Notes under the pieces: model-generated
The model's input: the letters and a program-made list of their open reading frames with translations, nothing else
Database searches by the model: none
Told to the model about the DNA's origin: nothing
Shown: one piece after another, positions 53,272 through 64,000 of the stretch
Layout of the letters: each line of letters starts with the position of its first letter
Numbering within the stretch: the stretch's first letter is position 1
DNA from: Sialis fuliginosa
Lineage: Eukaryota; Arthropoda; Insecta; Megaloptera; Sialidae
Direction: 5' to 3'
Length of the DNA stretch: 64,000 nt
NCBI GenBank assembly: GCA_961205875.1
Contig: OY540815.1
Coordinates: 23,559,638 to 23,623,637, forward strand
Made by a program: the position numbers and the translations under genes

Positions 53272-54227
53272 AATATATAAAAGAGCAATTGCAAAAATAT
53301 TCCTTAATTAATTTCCCAACAGAAGTTATTGTAATCGATCCGAAAATCGAAATAAAAAAATTCAACATATTTTATTTTCAAAAAGATGTGTGTGTAATTT
53401 TTTTCTGCACGAAATCACGCATATAAAAAATTATATTGACTTCATTGGGATACCAATCGAAACGTCTTGATCTGAAAGTTTCATCAAATTCGGTCCAGCC
53501 GTTTTTTTATGTTGTGATCAGTAAGTATGCATGCATTAACCTTGCTCATACGAGCTTTGTGCTAATCATTAGTACTAATGACTAGTAGAACTGGTTAGTA
53601 CTAAAGATTAGTACTAAGTTCATGTAAACAAGGTATTATTTACAAAATGTAGGTAAGTAATAGTCAAAAATAAAATAAATTATATCTGTGTAGATAAACA
53701 GGTAACATAAAACTAATTAAGAGCATCTATGTAGATAAATAGATCAGTTATGGGTGATATGGACAGACAATCAAATACAAAAGTAACTGAATTTTTAAAT
53801 ATACAAATATTTGCGTTATAAATTTCGTAATAGAAGTAATAAATGAAAATTATTACTAGAGTCGTTAACTTACATATTTATATGAAGCTAAATTTCCCTC
53901 CCCAATGACTATTTTGTTAAATTTGTAAAGATTCTAATAAATTATAGTTTATTTTTTAGATACTGACACTACGCAAATTCAACCTAACAAAATATATAAA
54001 TTATACAATTTAAAAAAAGTACATGTGATGCCATCTATCAAGAATATCTTGAACTATCAAAAACTTAATCGAAATGGTATCTAATAAAAATAATAATAAT
54101 ATAAAGTACATGTGGCGGAATCTAGCGGGAAAATCTTGAAATAACAATAACATTTACTAGCCGTTTTTACTTCGTTTTGATAGTTCGTGCTGTACCTGAC
54201 AGATGTATACTACATGTACTTGATAAA

Positions 54228-56676
54228 CATCTATGTAGATAAATAGATGTTATAAATTCAGTCAGTTAAAAAACATGCATGTTATTATGTATGTAAATAA
54301 ACATATAAAATAAAATAATTAAAATGTATGTGGCGCCATCTTATAGAAACAGCGTGAACTATCAAAAACTAGCAGCTGTTTCTGTTTCTTTTAAATTTCA
54401 ATAATTTTTTCAGAAGCCATTCCGATTAAGTTAAATTTTTTAACAAGTTAGAGACGCTATCGTATGTATTGGGGCATCATGAGTCCAAAAATGCACATAA
54501 AAAGTTTCGCCCGGATCGATAAAACTGTTTTTTATTAACATTTGTCTAAACAATTTGCTTGAAATTTTTAACCAATGTAGAAATTTTAATCTGGTGTTAT
54601 ATATGATAACAGCGTGTCCTTTTACATATGATAGCATGTGTAATAATTTCAAATTCAAAATGGGTGTATCAACTACCGTACTCAAAAACACACCATTTTT
54701 GAATTTGAAAGAAATAGACACGCCATCGTATGTAATATAACACACTGATATCATTAATGATAATAGATTTTAAATCAATTCACTGGTTCAAAATTTGATG
54801 AAATTTTTTAAGACAAAAGTTGATAAAAAACCGTGTTATCGATCCGAGCGCAACTTTTGATGGGCATATTTGGAATCAGGGTGCCCTAATACATACGATA
54901 GCGTCTCTAACTCGACAAAAAAAAAATTTCCCCAAAAAGAAACAAGGCTATAGTATGGCTTAAAAAACAGTCGAAAAATACTTTTTTCGATTTTCAAATA
55001 ATTAGATACGTTATCGTATGTAAAGGTATACGCTGATTCGACATTTGTTATCAATTCCGAAATTGGTCGAAAGGTTCAAAAGTTATAGCCATTTTACGAC
55101 GAAAAATTGATAAAAAACTGTAAAAGAGGTCCGAGCGCAACTTTTTATCAACATTTTTGGAATCATCATGCTGTCATACATACGATAGCGTGTTTAACTC
55201 GACAAAAAAAAAATTGATGCTATGACGTAACATGACGGCACCTTCACCATATAAAAAAATATACAGAATAAAATATTTTTGTTTTTTTTGTATTCCTTAT
55301 TCAAAAATACTTGATATATGTTATTTTTGTAGATTTTTATTCATGGTGGAGGTGCCGTCATATTATGTAATCAAATAAAAAAATTTTTTGTCGAGTTAGG
55401 CACGCTATCGTATGTATAACAGCATGGTGATTCCAAAAATGTTGATAAAAAGTTGCGCTCGGACCTCTATTACAGTTTTTTATCAATTTTTCGTCGTAAA
55501 ATGGCTATAACTTTTGAACCTTTCGACCAATTTCGGAATTGATAACAAAAGTCGAATCAGCGTATACCTTTACATACGATAACGTATCTAATTATTTGAA
55601 AATCGAAAAAAGTATTTTTCGACTGTTTTTTAAGCCATACTATAGCCTTGTTTCTTTTTGGGGAAATTTTTTTTTTGTCGAGTTAGAGACGCTATCGTAT
55701 GTATTAGGGCACCCTGATTCCAAATATGCCCATAAAAAGTTGCGCTCGGAACGACAAGATGGTTTTTTATTAACATTTGTCTTAAAAAATTTCATCAAAT
55801 TTTGAACCAGTGAATTAATTTAAAATCTATGATCATTTATGATATCAGTGTGTTATATTACATACGATGGCGTGTCTATTTCTTTCAAATTCAAAAATGG
55901 TGTGTTTTTGAGTACGGTAATTGATACACCCATTTTGAATTTGTAAGTATTACACACGCCATCGTATGTAAAAGGACACGCTGTTATCATATATAACACC
56001 AGATTAAAATTTCTTTATTGGTTAAAAATTTCAAGCAAATTGTTTAGACAAATATTGATAATAAACAGTTTTATCGATCCGAACGAAACTTTTTATGTGC
56101 ATTTTTGGACTCATCATACCCTAATACATACGATAGCGTCTCTAACTTGTTAAAAAATTTAACTTAATCGGAATGGCTTCTGAAAAGATTATTGAAATTT
56201 AAAATGTTTAACTAGCAGAAACAGCTTGAACTAACAATATAAATCTACTAGTTTTTGATAGTTCACGCTGTTTCTACAAGATGGCGCCACATACATTTCA
56301 ATTATTTTATTTTATATGTTTATTTACATACATTTTTTATAACATGCATTTTATCGATCCGTACGAAACTTTTTATGTGTATTTTTGGACTCAGGATGCC
56401 CCAATACATACGATAGCGTCTCTAACTTGTTAAAAAAATTAACTTAATCGGAATGGCTTCTGAATAAATTATTGAAATTTAAAATTTTTAACTAGCGGAA
56501 ACAGCTTGAACTAACATTATAAATCTGCTAGTTTTTGATAGTTCACGCTGTTTCTGTAAGATGGCGCCACATACATTTCAATTATTTTATTTATTATGTT
56601 TATTTACATACATAATAAAATGCATGTTTTTTAACTGACTGAATTATTAACATCTATTTATCTACATAGATGTTTT
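54228..56676. repeat. 2.4-kb inverted repeat with internal duplication
   Basis: ACATCTATGTAGATAAATAG at the left is mirrored at the right end. The arms meet around a ~90-bp loop (55250-55338) between GACGGCACCTTCACCATAT and ATGGTGGAGGTGCCGTC. The right arm has a ~280-bp tandem duplication (about 56060-56340 and 56340-56600). The motif ACATACGATAGCGT and its complement recur about twelve times. The ORFs at 54836-55054 (-) and 55539-55805 (+) mirror each other because of the palindrome. Parts of the outer arm (GTGTAGATAAACAGGTAAC) recur at 53685 and 56695, so the original element may have been larger. Confidence 0.9.
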
Positions 56677-57202
56677 AAATTAATTATTTGTTACCTGTTT
56701 ATCTACACAGGTATAAAGTTTTGAACTATTAAAAATTACTTACCTTTTATTTACAAATATTATTGTATACGTACCTGACACCATTGTTGTCTCTATGTCT
56801 ACCTGTTTATTATTATTATTACCTGTTTATCGATACAATTAGTCAACCCAAAAATTGTATTATTTTTTTTATAGTACGATATTTTTAAAAAACTATTTAA
56901 AAATTTTGCGCCATTGTAACATGTAAATTATTAGATGTACAAAATTACGCCTATGACAAAAAGTGTAAAGAATTCAATTCTCTATAAGATTGTTATTTGA
57001 TATTTTAATGTAAAATCAATAACTTTCGAAATAATTTACAAAAACTACTTTTTGAAAATTTTACTCGTAAACTATTTCTCGTAAAAAATTACGCCTTGAG
57101 CAAAAAATGTAGAGAATTTAGAAGTGAATAGAAAAGGTCCTTAAGATTTGTATTTCAGCATCAACAGTTCAAGAGATATTTTTGCTAACGCACACTTACT
57201 GT

Positions 57203-57684
57203 CAGAGGCAGATTAAATGTCGAGAGCGCCCTAGGCAAGCACCTCATCGGCGCCCCTGAATCATCACTTTTTAATTTTGAAAAAAATGTGTCTTTATTTT
57301 TCGTGTGCTTTATTACATTTTGATGTTTCTCTTCTTTTTCCTTAGCATTCTTTTTATATCCTGCACCACTAGGTTTTTTCTTCAATTCACTCATTCTTTG
57401 AGTAATAAACTAAAACGTAATAGACTAACACAAATACAAATTTTCTGACATTCAGCTTGACCTCTCCCTCCCACTGTTACGTAACTTTTCATATTAAATA
57501 TAACAATGAAATTTTCGAAATTCAAATATTTTCTTATTGTTGCGTCTATATTTTATTTGTTAAAAATTATCACATCAAAAGAATCTTTTTTTATTGTGTA
57601 AGTAGGTGCATAGGTACTTACTGACACAATTATTTTTTTGCCCTAGGCACGTTTCTAGTTTACCTTATGGATAATCCGCCTCTG
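57203..57684 (-). mobile_element. hAT-family fragment with terminal repeats
   Basis: The left end CAGAGGCAGATTAAATG and the right end ATAATCCGCCTCTG are inverted, with GCCCTAGGCA repeated inside each end. The flanks CTTACTGT and CTTACCAT agree at 6 of 8 bases, an aged target duplication. It contains the start of a transposase ORF, so it is an internally deleted autonomous element. Confidence 0.75.
57262..57394 (-). pseudogene. hAT transposase N-terminus, truncated
   Basis: From ATG at 57394 the minus strand reads MSELKKKPSGAGYKKNAKEK, then a charged stretch ending DTFFSKL. This is the SGAxYKK...KEKE...FF pattern of hAT transposase N-termini that precede the zinc finger. The frame then runs into the terminal repeat, so zinc finger and catalytic core are deleted. 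Confidence 0.6.
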
Positions 57685-58036
57685 CTTACCATATAATTCC
57701 TTCAGATAGAGAAAAAAAAACAGGTAATAACCAAAAAAATATTGTAAATATTTATTTATTTTCATATATTGTACAAATCTAACTTGATTATTTAAATATT
57801 AATATTATTATTTTGCACCTAAGTATACGAACTAACGTGTAGTAGGAATACAAATATTAAGGAATGATGAAAATCATTAACATAACAATATCAGTGTTTT
57901 CAATTTATTGCAAAAGCAGCAGTATAATATTATATTAAAAATAACTATCATGTAAATATGTAAAATATAATATACATTTAATCATGAGCAATTTTAACTG
58001 TAAATACTAAAAAAAAAACTGTACACCTTCATTCTA

Positions 58037-58263
58037 ATGTCCGGTATCATAAAGGAGCTCGCAAATTTAGCTTGTAAGCACTCTCAAATAGGGTATTAAT
58101 TCTGTACTAGTATCTATGGAATTTAGAGCAGTGATACTTCAACTTATTACAACACAGTTGGCGACTTTGACCTCACAAAAATTGTCAAACATTTCATGAA
58201 ACTTAAAGAGAACTGTCATTTAGAAGTGGAAAATGTTGCTAGCTCGTTTATAATATCGGACAT
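58037..58263. mobile_element. MITE with ATGTCCGGTAT inverted ends
   Basis: 'ATGTCCGGTATCATAAAGGA' followed by GCTCGC is mirrored by GCTAGCTCGTTTATAATATC, then GGACAT. Length 227 bp; same family as 18119-18443. Confidence 0.8.
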
Positions 58264-58404
58264 AATACTTTATAACAATCAAATTATAAATTATAATCAA
58301 TGGAAAGTACAGCCGCGTTAAAAAAACATCAACCTTGGCAATTAAAACACCCGTGCCAGGCTTATTCAGTTATATTTTCGTCGCTGAAATGGTGTTTTAA
58401 TTCC

Positions 58405-58955
58405 AACATCAATCATTCATCCGATTTTTTTATGTTTTGCGTTCTATCTCCCACCCTTTCACGAAATCCAAAAAAATTACATAATACTCTTTTATTCTCT
58501 ATAAAGTTATAAAGAAAATTACAAAAAAATTAACTCGCTACGTTAATTTATTTCGGAGATATAGCCAATCAAAATTTTGACCTGAAATGCACAAACTCAC
58601 CCATCGTATTTTATCTCGTAACTTTTTTTTAACGACTCGGTCGCAGAAAACCCATATGATCTCATTTATACTAGATTACATAACAAACAAAATGAGCCTG
58701 AATTGAACTCTCTATCTCTAAGAGAACCAGAGATATGACATTGTAAAATTGAATCTCAATTTTGGTAATTTTCGTGTAATTTAGGTTAAACTTTGATGCG
58801 CCATATCTTCTAAATAAATTAGCACAGCGAGTTAATTTTTTTTTAATTTTATTTGTTATTTTATAGAGAATAAAAAAGTATGGTATAATTTCTCGGATTT
58901 CGTGATAGGTTCGGAGATAGAACGTAAAACGTAAAAAAACGTTAATGAAATATTG
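58405..58955. repeat. 0.55-kb inverted repeat (foldback)
   Basis: GCGTTCTATCTCC, TTTATTCTCTATAAA and AATTAACTCGCT in the left arm are mirrored in the right arm (AGCGAGTTAATT, TTTATAGAGAATAAA, GGAGATAGAACG). Centre near 58680. The arms are more diverged than in the other two hairpins. Confidence 0.8.
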
Positions 58956-59274
58956 TTTTTTTTTTTTTAACAACGGTCGTTTATTAATAATATAAATCGC
59001 TAATATCCAACTGTTTCAATATCAATTATCAAGTCTTTTTCACATGTACCTAATTTTGTTTTAAAATAATTAATTTTACATCGTCGTAAACTTAATCGAT
59101 TTTTCTAAATATTAATAGTATTATAAAAAGCATACAAAATATACCAAAATATGAAAAAAGTATACGAAACACGGTTAATTTATTTATTATCTAGGACTAC
59201 TTCAGCTGCGATATCAAGACGCTATTGTTTTATCTGTAAAAAATTAATTTAGGCATTAGTATAACTCTCAAAAA

Positions 59275-60030
59275 TAAAATTTTGAAATTGAAAAATATAT
59301 TTATTTGACCTGCATTTTTTTTAGATATTTTACTAAAATGGCTGTAATTTTTGAAGAACAAATCAGAAAAAAATAAAATTTTAATACATTAAACTAGACT
59401 AAATAGTGAATATTTTAAGACTAGTCTGAAGCCTGTGTGATTTACAGTTCCCGAGTTCTATGTCGCTGAACATATAGGATTTTTTTTTTTAATAAACGAT
59501 TTTGCGTTTTTTAGATATTTTACTAAAATGGCTGTAATTTTTGAAGAACGAATCAGAAAAAAATAAAATTTTAATACATTAAACTAGACTAAATAGTGAA
59601 TATTTTAAGACTAGTCTGAAGTCTGTGCGATTTATAGTTTCCGAGTTCTATGTCGCCAAACATATACGTTTTTTTTTTTAATAAACTACTTTTTTTTTAC
59701 TAAAAGGGCTGTAACTTTAAAAGAAAAAATCAGAACGAATTAAAATTTTAATACAATAAACTAGACTAAATAGTGAACATTTTAAGACCAGTCTGAAGTA
59801 TGTGTGATTTATAGTTTCCGAGTTCCATGTCGCCAAACATATACGTTGTTTTCTTTTTTTATAAACTACATTTTTTTACTAAAAGGGCTGTAACTTTTAA
59901 AGAAAAAATCAGAACACATTAAAATTTTAATACAATAAACTAGACTAAATAGCGAACATTTTAAGACTATTCTGAAGTCTGTATAATTTATAGTTTCCAA
60001 GTTCTATGTCGCCAAACACGAGTCTTTTTT
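59275..60030 (+). repeat. ~180-190-bp tandem array, four units
   Basis: GAGTTCTATGTCG or close variants at 59454, 59644, 59821 and 60000 (spacing 190, 177, 179). Each unit has GGCTGTAA, AAACTAGACTAAATAG and CTGAAG. Same family as 63140-63800 and, inverted, 19391-19920. It ends 40 bp from the donor of the exon at 60071. Confidence 0.9.
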
Positions 60031-60070
60031 ATACGAAAAAAAAGAAGCCACTGAATTAAAAATTACTTAC

Positions 60071-60130
60071 TTCTTCTGATTGGTCTACAGCAGCTGGACC
60101 ATTTGAATGATGGTTTTGATTTGCAGCAGC
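60071..60130 (-). CDS. Coiled-coil protein, short linker exon of 20 codons
   Basis: The minus-strand acceptor is ctcactag|GCT and the donor GAAGAA|gtaagt, a full consensus donor. Twenty codons in phase 0 read AAANQNHHSNGPAAVDQSEE. This is not helical-repeat sequence but a polar, low-complexity linker after the coil. Its polypyrimidine tract is a CT microsatellite (see 60134-60151). Being short, phase 0 and linker-like, it could be an alternatively used cassette exon. Further 3' exons must lie to the left, but I could not identify them with confidence. Confidence 0.72.
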
Positions 60131-60133
60131 CTA

Positions 60134-60151
60134 GTGAGAGAGAGAGAGAGA
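60134..60151. repeat. (GA)n microsatellite serving as a polypyrimidine tract
   Basis: About eight GA units. On the minus strand this is (CT)n immediately before the TAG acceptor of the exon at 60071-60130. Confidence 0.85.
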
Positions 60152-60295
60152 GAAAATTATAAATTAAAAATACATATAAATAATTAAATTCCCAAACATT
60201 ATTTACAATTTATTGAACTCGAATGAGCTCCTTGATAAAATATTCTTCACAATTCACTGATAAATAATTCTGAAAGAAATTAAAGTCTAAAATAC

Positions 60296-60406
60296 CTTTA
60301 AATGTTTGAGCTCTTCTTGAATTTGTCTTAAACAATCGACTTCGTCACTTAATTCTCGACACCTGATCTGTTCAGCCGTCAATTCATGCGACAATCGATT
60401 CTTTTC
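60296..60406 (-). CDS. Coiled-coil protein, internal exon of 37 codons
   Basis: The minus-strand acceptor is cttgtacag|GAA and the donor TTAAAG|gtattt; 37 codons, phase 0 both ends. The peptide starts EKNRLSHELTAEQ and ends IQEELKHLK, continuing the coiled coil of the previous exon in frame. Codon composition is less AT-rich than the flanking intron. Confidence 0.82.
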
Positions 60407-60968
60407 CTGTACAAGAAAAAAAAACACACGTTAATAAAAATTAAAACCAAAATATGTAAAAATTGTCGCAAATTTGTCAAAAAAAAAAAATTTTAAAAAT
60501 TGAAAAATTAAATTACATCCATTTTGTTAATTTTCTTGAGGTGTGTGGGGGTTAAAAACATTTTATAGAAAAAGTCTTAACGCCATTTAAAAGTACAGAA
60601 TTTGCTTTTTTAGATTTAAACAAAATTTTACCAAAATCGCCATTTTTTAAATTTTATATAACTCTGTGAAAAAAAATCGGAAATGAAATTTTAAAAAAGC
60701 AATTTGTAGCTGAAACTCCACAATTTCAAATGGCACAAAGAGATTTCGTCCATAAATTTTTTTAACCTCCAAATAGTTTTCCAAAATTTTTGTTTTCTTT
60801 AAAATCCTGTAACTCTTCGAAAAATTGACGAAATTAAATTCTGCAAAAAGCATCGAAAAACAGACATTTCAATCTTCCAAATGCTTTTTTTTCGACCCTT
60901 ATACGACCATTTTTACTCTATTTACCGAATTTTAAAAAAAACGTATTTTTCTTTACAAAAATCTTTAC

Positions 60969-61136
60969 CTTCGCTAATTTTTCTAACGCCCCAAGTGCCT
61001 CCTTGTTACTACTCTCCACTTGCGATGCCATCTCCAGTTGTTTCCTTAATGTCTCACACTCGTTTAACAGTGACTCGTTTAGATTTCTCTCTGTTTCTAG
61101 TTTTTCTTTCAGTTCTAATATGTCTTTTGCTTCAAT
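60969..61136 (-). CDS. Coiled-coil protein, internal exon of 56 codons
   Basis: The minus-strand acceptor is ttcaatag|ATT and the donor GCGAAG|gtaaag. The exon is exactly 56 codons, phase 0 at both ends, with no stop. The peptide is highly charged with heptad-spaced leucines (ILELKEKLETE, LLNECETLRKQLE, ALGALEKLAK), a clear long coiled coil. Such helices occur in golgins, tethering factors and motor adaptors. Nothing here picks one, so the family is left open. Confidence 0.82.
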
Positions 61137-62146
61137 CTATTGAAAAACAAAATACAATTATATCAGCACTTTCCGCGAACAGGGCTGTACAATTTCCAAC
61201 TCCTAAATGCAGTCGCTAAAGGAAGTGACATTTGTCGTGAAGATCAACCCCCCCCCCCCCCCCAAATACAGTTATTGTCCCCTGGAAACTTTAAATAGCA
61301 AAACAAAAATTCAAGTGTTATTTCGAGATATTTTGCTTTGACTGAAAAAGACGGACGAATGGACGACAAAGCGAGATAAATAGGGTTTCTTGGGAACCCT
61401 CAAAAAGCAATTCAGTTGCTAATATTTACCTAAAAGTACCTAAAAGATGGTGATCAATTTTGTGGATATTTTTATTTTTAGGTTATAAATAGGCAAATAT
61501 TTCTCGTAAATAAAATATATATTATATATCAATTTTGTCCACCCCTGTATAATATTATGTCTAGAACTAATTAGTACAAAAAGAAGACCTACCAATGACA
61601 AATTAAATATATGTTACAAGAAATGATACAAAAAAATCAAGGTCAAAGTAATTTTCATTGTTTGGCCCCATTAAAATTAAATATTGTTAAATAATTATTT
61701 CTTTATTACGAACAATTACAAATAGACATTAAAAAAAGTAATCATACCTATTATATTTAACAAAATACACAATGTAAATAATATTATAACAATAAATGTT
61801 GTAGAACTGTTGAAAAATCGACTCACAAACTACTTTTAATAAATAAATATAATAAAATTCAAATGAGTCATTTTTCCAAGAAAGTAAACATAACCATTTT
61901 GAAAAAAAAAGAATTATCTATTATTGTTATTATCTGTTGCAATAAAATTGTAAATATTAATTATTTATCTGGGAACGCCCAATAATTACGAATTGTTTGT
62001 TTTTTTTTGTTGGGGGTGGGGGGGATCAGGTATTAAAGCGATATTTACATAAGTTTCATTTTCTAATTAATTATTTCTGATTTAAAATACTTTTAACACT
62101 ATTAAAAAATAACACGATTTTTTTTACTATTATTTAATATACAAGT

Positions 62147-62226
62147 CTCAAGGCTTCCGCGGTGATTTTGGGTTCTGGGTGTAGGTATTAGCCAACGTTT
62201 CGCAGCTTACACCCAGAAGCCAAGAT
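62147..62226. repeat. Short hairpin (TTCTGGGTGTA stem)
   Basis: TTCTGGGTGTA at 62173 and TACACCCAGAA at 62208, with outer CAAGGCTTC and GAAGCCAAG. Related to 44595-44705. Confidence 0.6.
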
Positions 62227-63139
62227 CCATTTTATTTAATATTTTAATTTTTGTTTGTTTTTTTTTAAGAAAGGGGGGAAGAGGATCAAATTATTAAAAA
62301 AATCAATACGTAATTGATAATATTAATTAATAATAAACCCCTCTATTCAAAATTGTAATTTGACTACGTATAATAACATTCACACTTTTAATGAGACACT
62401 GAAAATTTTCCTTCCAAAAAAAACAGTTTTGGATCGACAAAAAAAAATTTGGCATTGATAATTTTCTAGAACATTTAAAATAGTTTTTTAATATATTTAA
62501 TTTAACTTATTTATGTATCAAATACGAAATTTTCAAATGATTTATTTACTGTTCTCATGTGAAAGGTAAGTATCACCCCCCCCCCCCCCCCTCCTGAATT
62601 TTTATCAATTTTCATTAAATGAAAAATATATATAATTCCTCCCAAAAAAATCTGGAAGGTGTACTTATGTGAAAGGGTAGTCTGACACCCCCCCCCCTCC
62701 TGAATTTGTAAATTTTCATTATTTAACTAAACAATCAGTATGGATAATTAAATAAAATATATAATTTAAAAAAAAATCCCCCCCCCAAAAAAAATTTGGA
62801 TACGGCACTGAACTGTTAACTTTATACTGATAATAAATATCAATGAACACATATTTGTTAAAAAAAACTCAATGTGTCAATTATTTAAAATTCTTATCTA
62901 CATCACCTATATTTTTATAAATTATAGATAAAATTTTGTTATCATATATAATTATTATTATCTATTTAACTTGTTATACAAACAAATGTTATATTTACTT
63001 ATAAACATGCTAAATGCATTTCCTATAATACGTTGATAAAGTTAGGAAAAGTGCACCCCTTATATTATAATCACTTAAAAATTATATAGGGGGGGTCCAG
63101 TCAAAAAAAACAGACTAAAAAAATGTATGAAGAAAATAA

Positions 63140-63800
63140 TTTCAATGTTCATCGAATATCGGTAGTTTACAAAAAGAGCTGTAACTATTAAACGGTTAAT
63201 CGAAATGACTTAAGACTTTACCACGTAAAACTAGATTATATAACGAACATTTAACACTATTCTGAAGTTTGTGTGATTTATAGTTTCAAAGTTCTATGTC
63301 ACCAAACGCGAGACGTTTAATTGATCATAAATTTTTTATGTATTTTACTAAAAAGGCTGTAACTATTAAACGGTTAATCGAAATGACTTAAGACTTTACC
63401 ACGTTAAACTAGACTATATAACGAACATTTAACACTATTTTGAAGTTTATGTGATTTATAGTTTCAAAGTTCTATGTCACCAAACACGAGACGTTTAATT
63501 GATCATAAAATTTTTCATGTATTTTACTAAAAAGGCTGTAACTATTAAACGGTTAATCGAAATGACTTAAGACTTTACCACGTAAAACTAGACTATATAA
63601 GGAACATTTAACACTATTCTGAAGTTTGTGTGATTTATACTTCAAAAGTTCTATGTCACCAAACATGATGTACCCTACTAAAAGGACTGTAACTATTAAA
63701 CGGTTAATCGAAATGATTTAAGATTTTAACACGTAATACTAGAACATTTTAACACCATTCTGAAGTCTTTGTTATTTATAGTTTCAGAGTACTAATGTTG
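63140..63800 (+). repeat. ~178-bp tandem array, four units
   Basis: 'AACTATTAAACGGTTAATCG' begins each unit, and CTATGTCACCAAAC recurs at 63294, 63472 and 63651; the last unit is shortened. It lies ~150 bp past the donor of the exon at 63951. Confidence 0.92.
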
Positions 63801-63950
63801 AGATTATTAAATTACAAATAAAACACACAAAAAATGTCGTAACACTTTAATATCCTGGCAAGGTTAACTTTTTCTCTTACCTTTTTAAATAAATAAAAAA
63901 ACAAAAAAAATCACAGTACACAAAACCAAAAAATCAGAAGACAAACTAAC

Positions 63951-64000
63951 CTGGGAATAGCGTGCGTTGAGATCACTTATTTCTTGATTTTTAACATTTA
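63951..64000 (-). CDS. Coiled-coil protein, internal exon (continues beyond the window)
   Basis: On the minus strand the exon runs in from beyond the window and ends CCCAG|gttagt at 63951. The last 16 codons read NVKNQEISDLNARYSQ and end in phase 0. The spacing of I, L and Y suits a coiled coil. The next exon downstream continues in the same frame. I do not recognise the protein. Confidence 0.6.

Larger units (their letters stand above)
48629..60070. other. Region between the converging genes
   Basis: No confident exon. From left to right: the 3' end of side, AT-rich DNA to 49870, a MITE, unassigned DNA to 50815, a dispersed repeat, unassigned DNA to 52490, a GC-rich block, a MITE, a 2.4-kb inverted repeat, a hAT fragment, another MITE, a third hairpin and a tandem array. 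The left limit of the coiled-coil gene within this region is unknown. Confidence 0.65.
61137..63950 (-). other. Coiled-coil gene intron, 2.8 kb
   Basis: AT-rich with several poly(C) runs (61249, 62577, 62688), a short hairpin near 62180 and a tandem array at 63140-63800. No exon was seen on either strand. The intron at 60407-60968 (562 bp) likewise shows nothing but AT-rich sequence. Confidence 0.6.

Noticed and set aside
54836-55805. Mirror ORFs of 72 and 88 codons in the 2.4-kb palindrome
   Set aside because: Same cause: the two arms of a palindrome encode the same peptide on opposite strands. Phe/Tyr-rich AT-driven composition, with no recognised family.
1-64000. tRNA, rRNA and CRISPR content
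   Set aside because: No cloverleaf with A/B boxes, no rRNA-like tract and no spacer-repeat array was found on reading; a covariance-model scan would be needed to be certain.

Overview
This is an AT-rich insect genomic window, most likely lepidopteran. The evidence is long repeat-filled introns, short GC-richer exons with canonical GT/AG borders, a short TTAGG run, and dispersed repeats with the CTAGCTGCTACCCGCGG start and 'ACAGACAGAC' tails that are abundant in moth and butterfly DNA. The species cannot be named from the sequence. There is no prokaryotic content, and I saw no rRNA, tRNA or CRISPR array.

Two protein-coding genes are supported. The first is the 3' part of a sidestep (Side) family cell-surface receptor/ligand gene on the + strand. 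Nine exons between 5148 and 48628 splice in one continuous reading frame of 619 codons plus stop. They encode two immunoglobulin domains, a fibronectin type III domain, a transmembrane helix and a cytoplasmic tail with a proline-rich stretch, a PDILN motif and a C-terminal ESCV. The 5' exons (signal peptide and first Ig domains) lie upstream of the window. The second is an internal part of a coiled-coil protein gene on the - strand at 60071-64000. Four phase-0 exons are visible and both gene ends lie outside or unseen. The two genes converge.

The exons make up about 2.2 kb of 64 kb. The rest is intron and intergenic DNA built largely from non-autonomous transposons: several hAT-type MITEs with perfect or near-perfect 8-bp target duplications, a TAAGGTA-ended MITE family with seven copies, a family carrying TGACGTCA palindromes, a Helitron-like repeat caught nested inside another MITE, a dead mariner fragment, and a hAT fragment keeping the start of a transposase.

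The most unusual structures are three large inverted repeats (0.75 kb with no spacer, 2.4 kb, and 0.55 kb) that would fold into long hairpins, and a ~180-190-bp tandem repeat present at three places. Each of those three arrays lies just 3' of a splice donor and in the same orientation relative to the host gene's transcription. I did not find a convincing new protein system. The novelty here is in repeat architecture.
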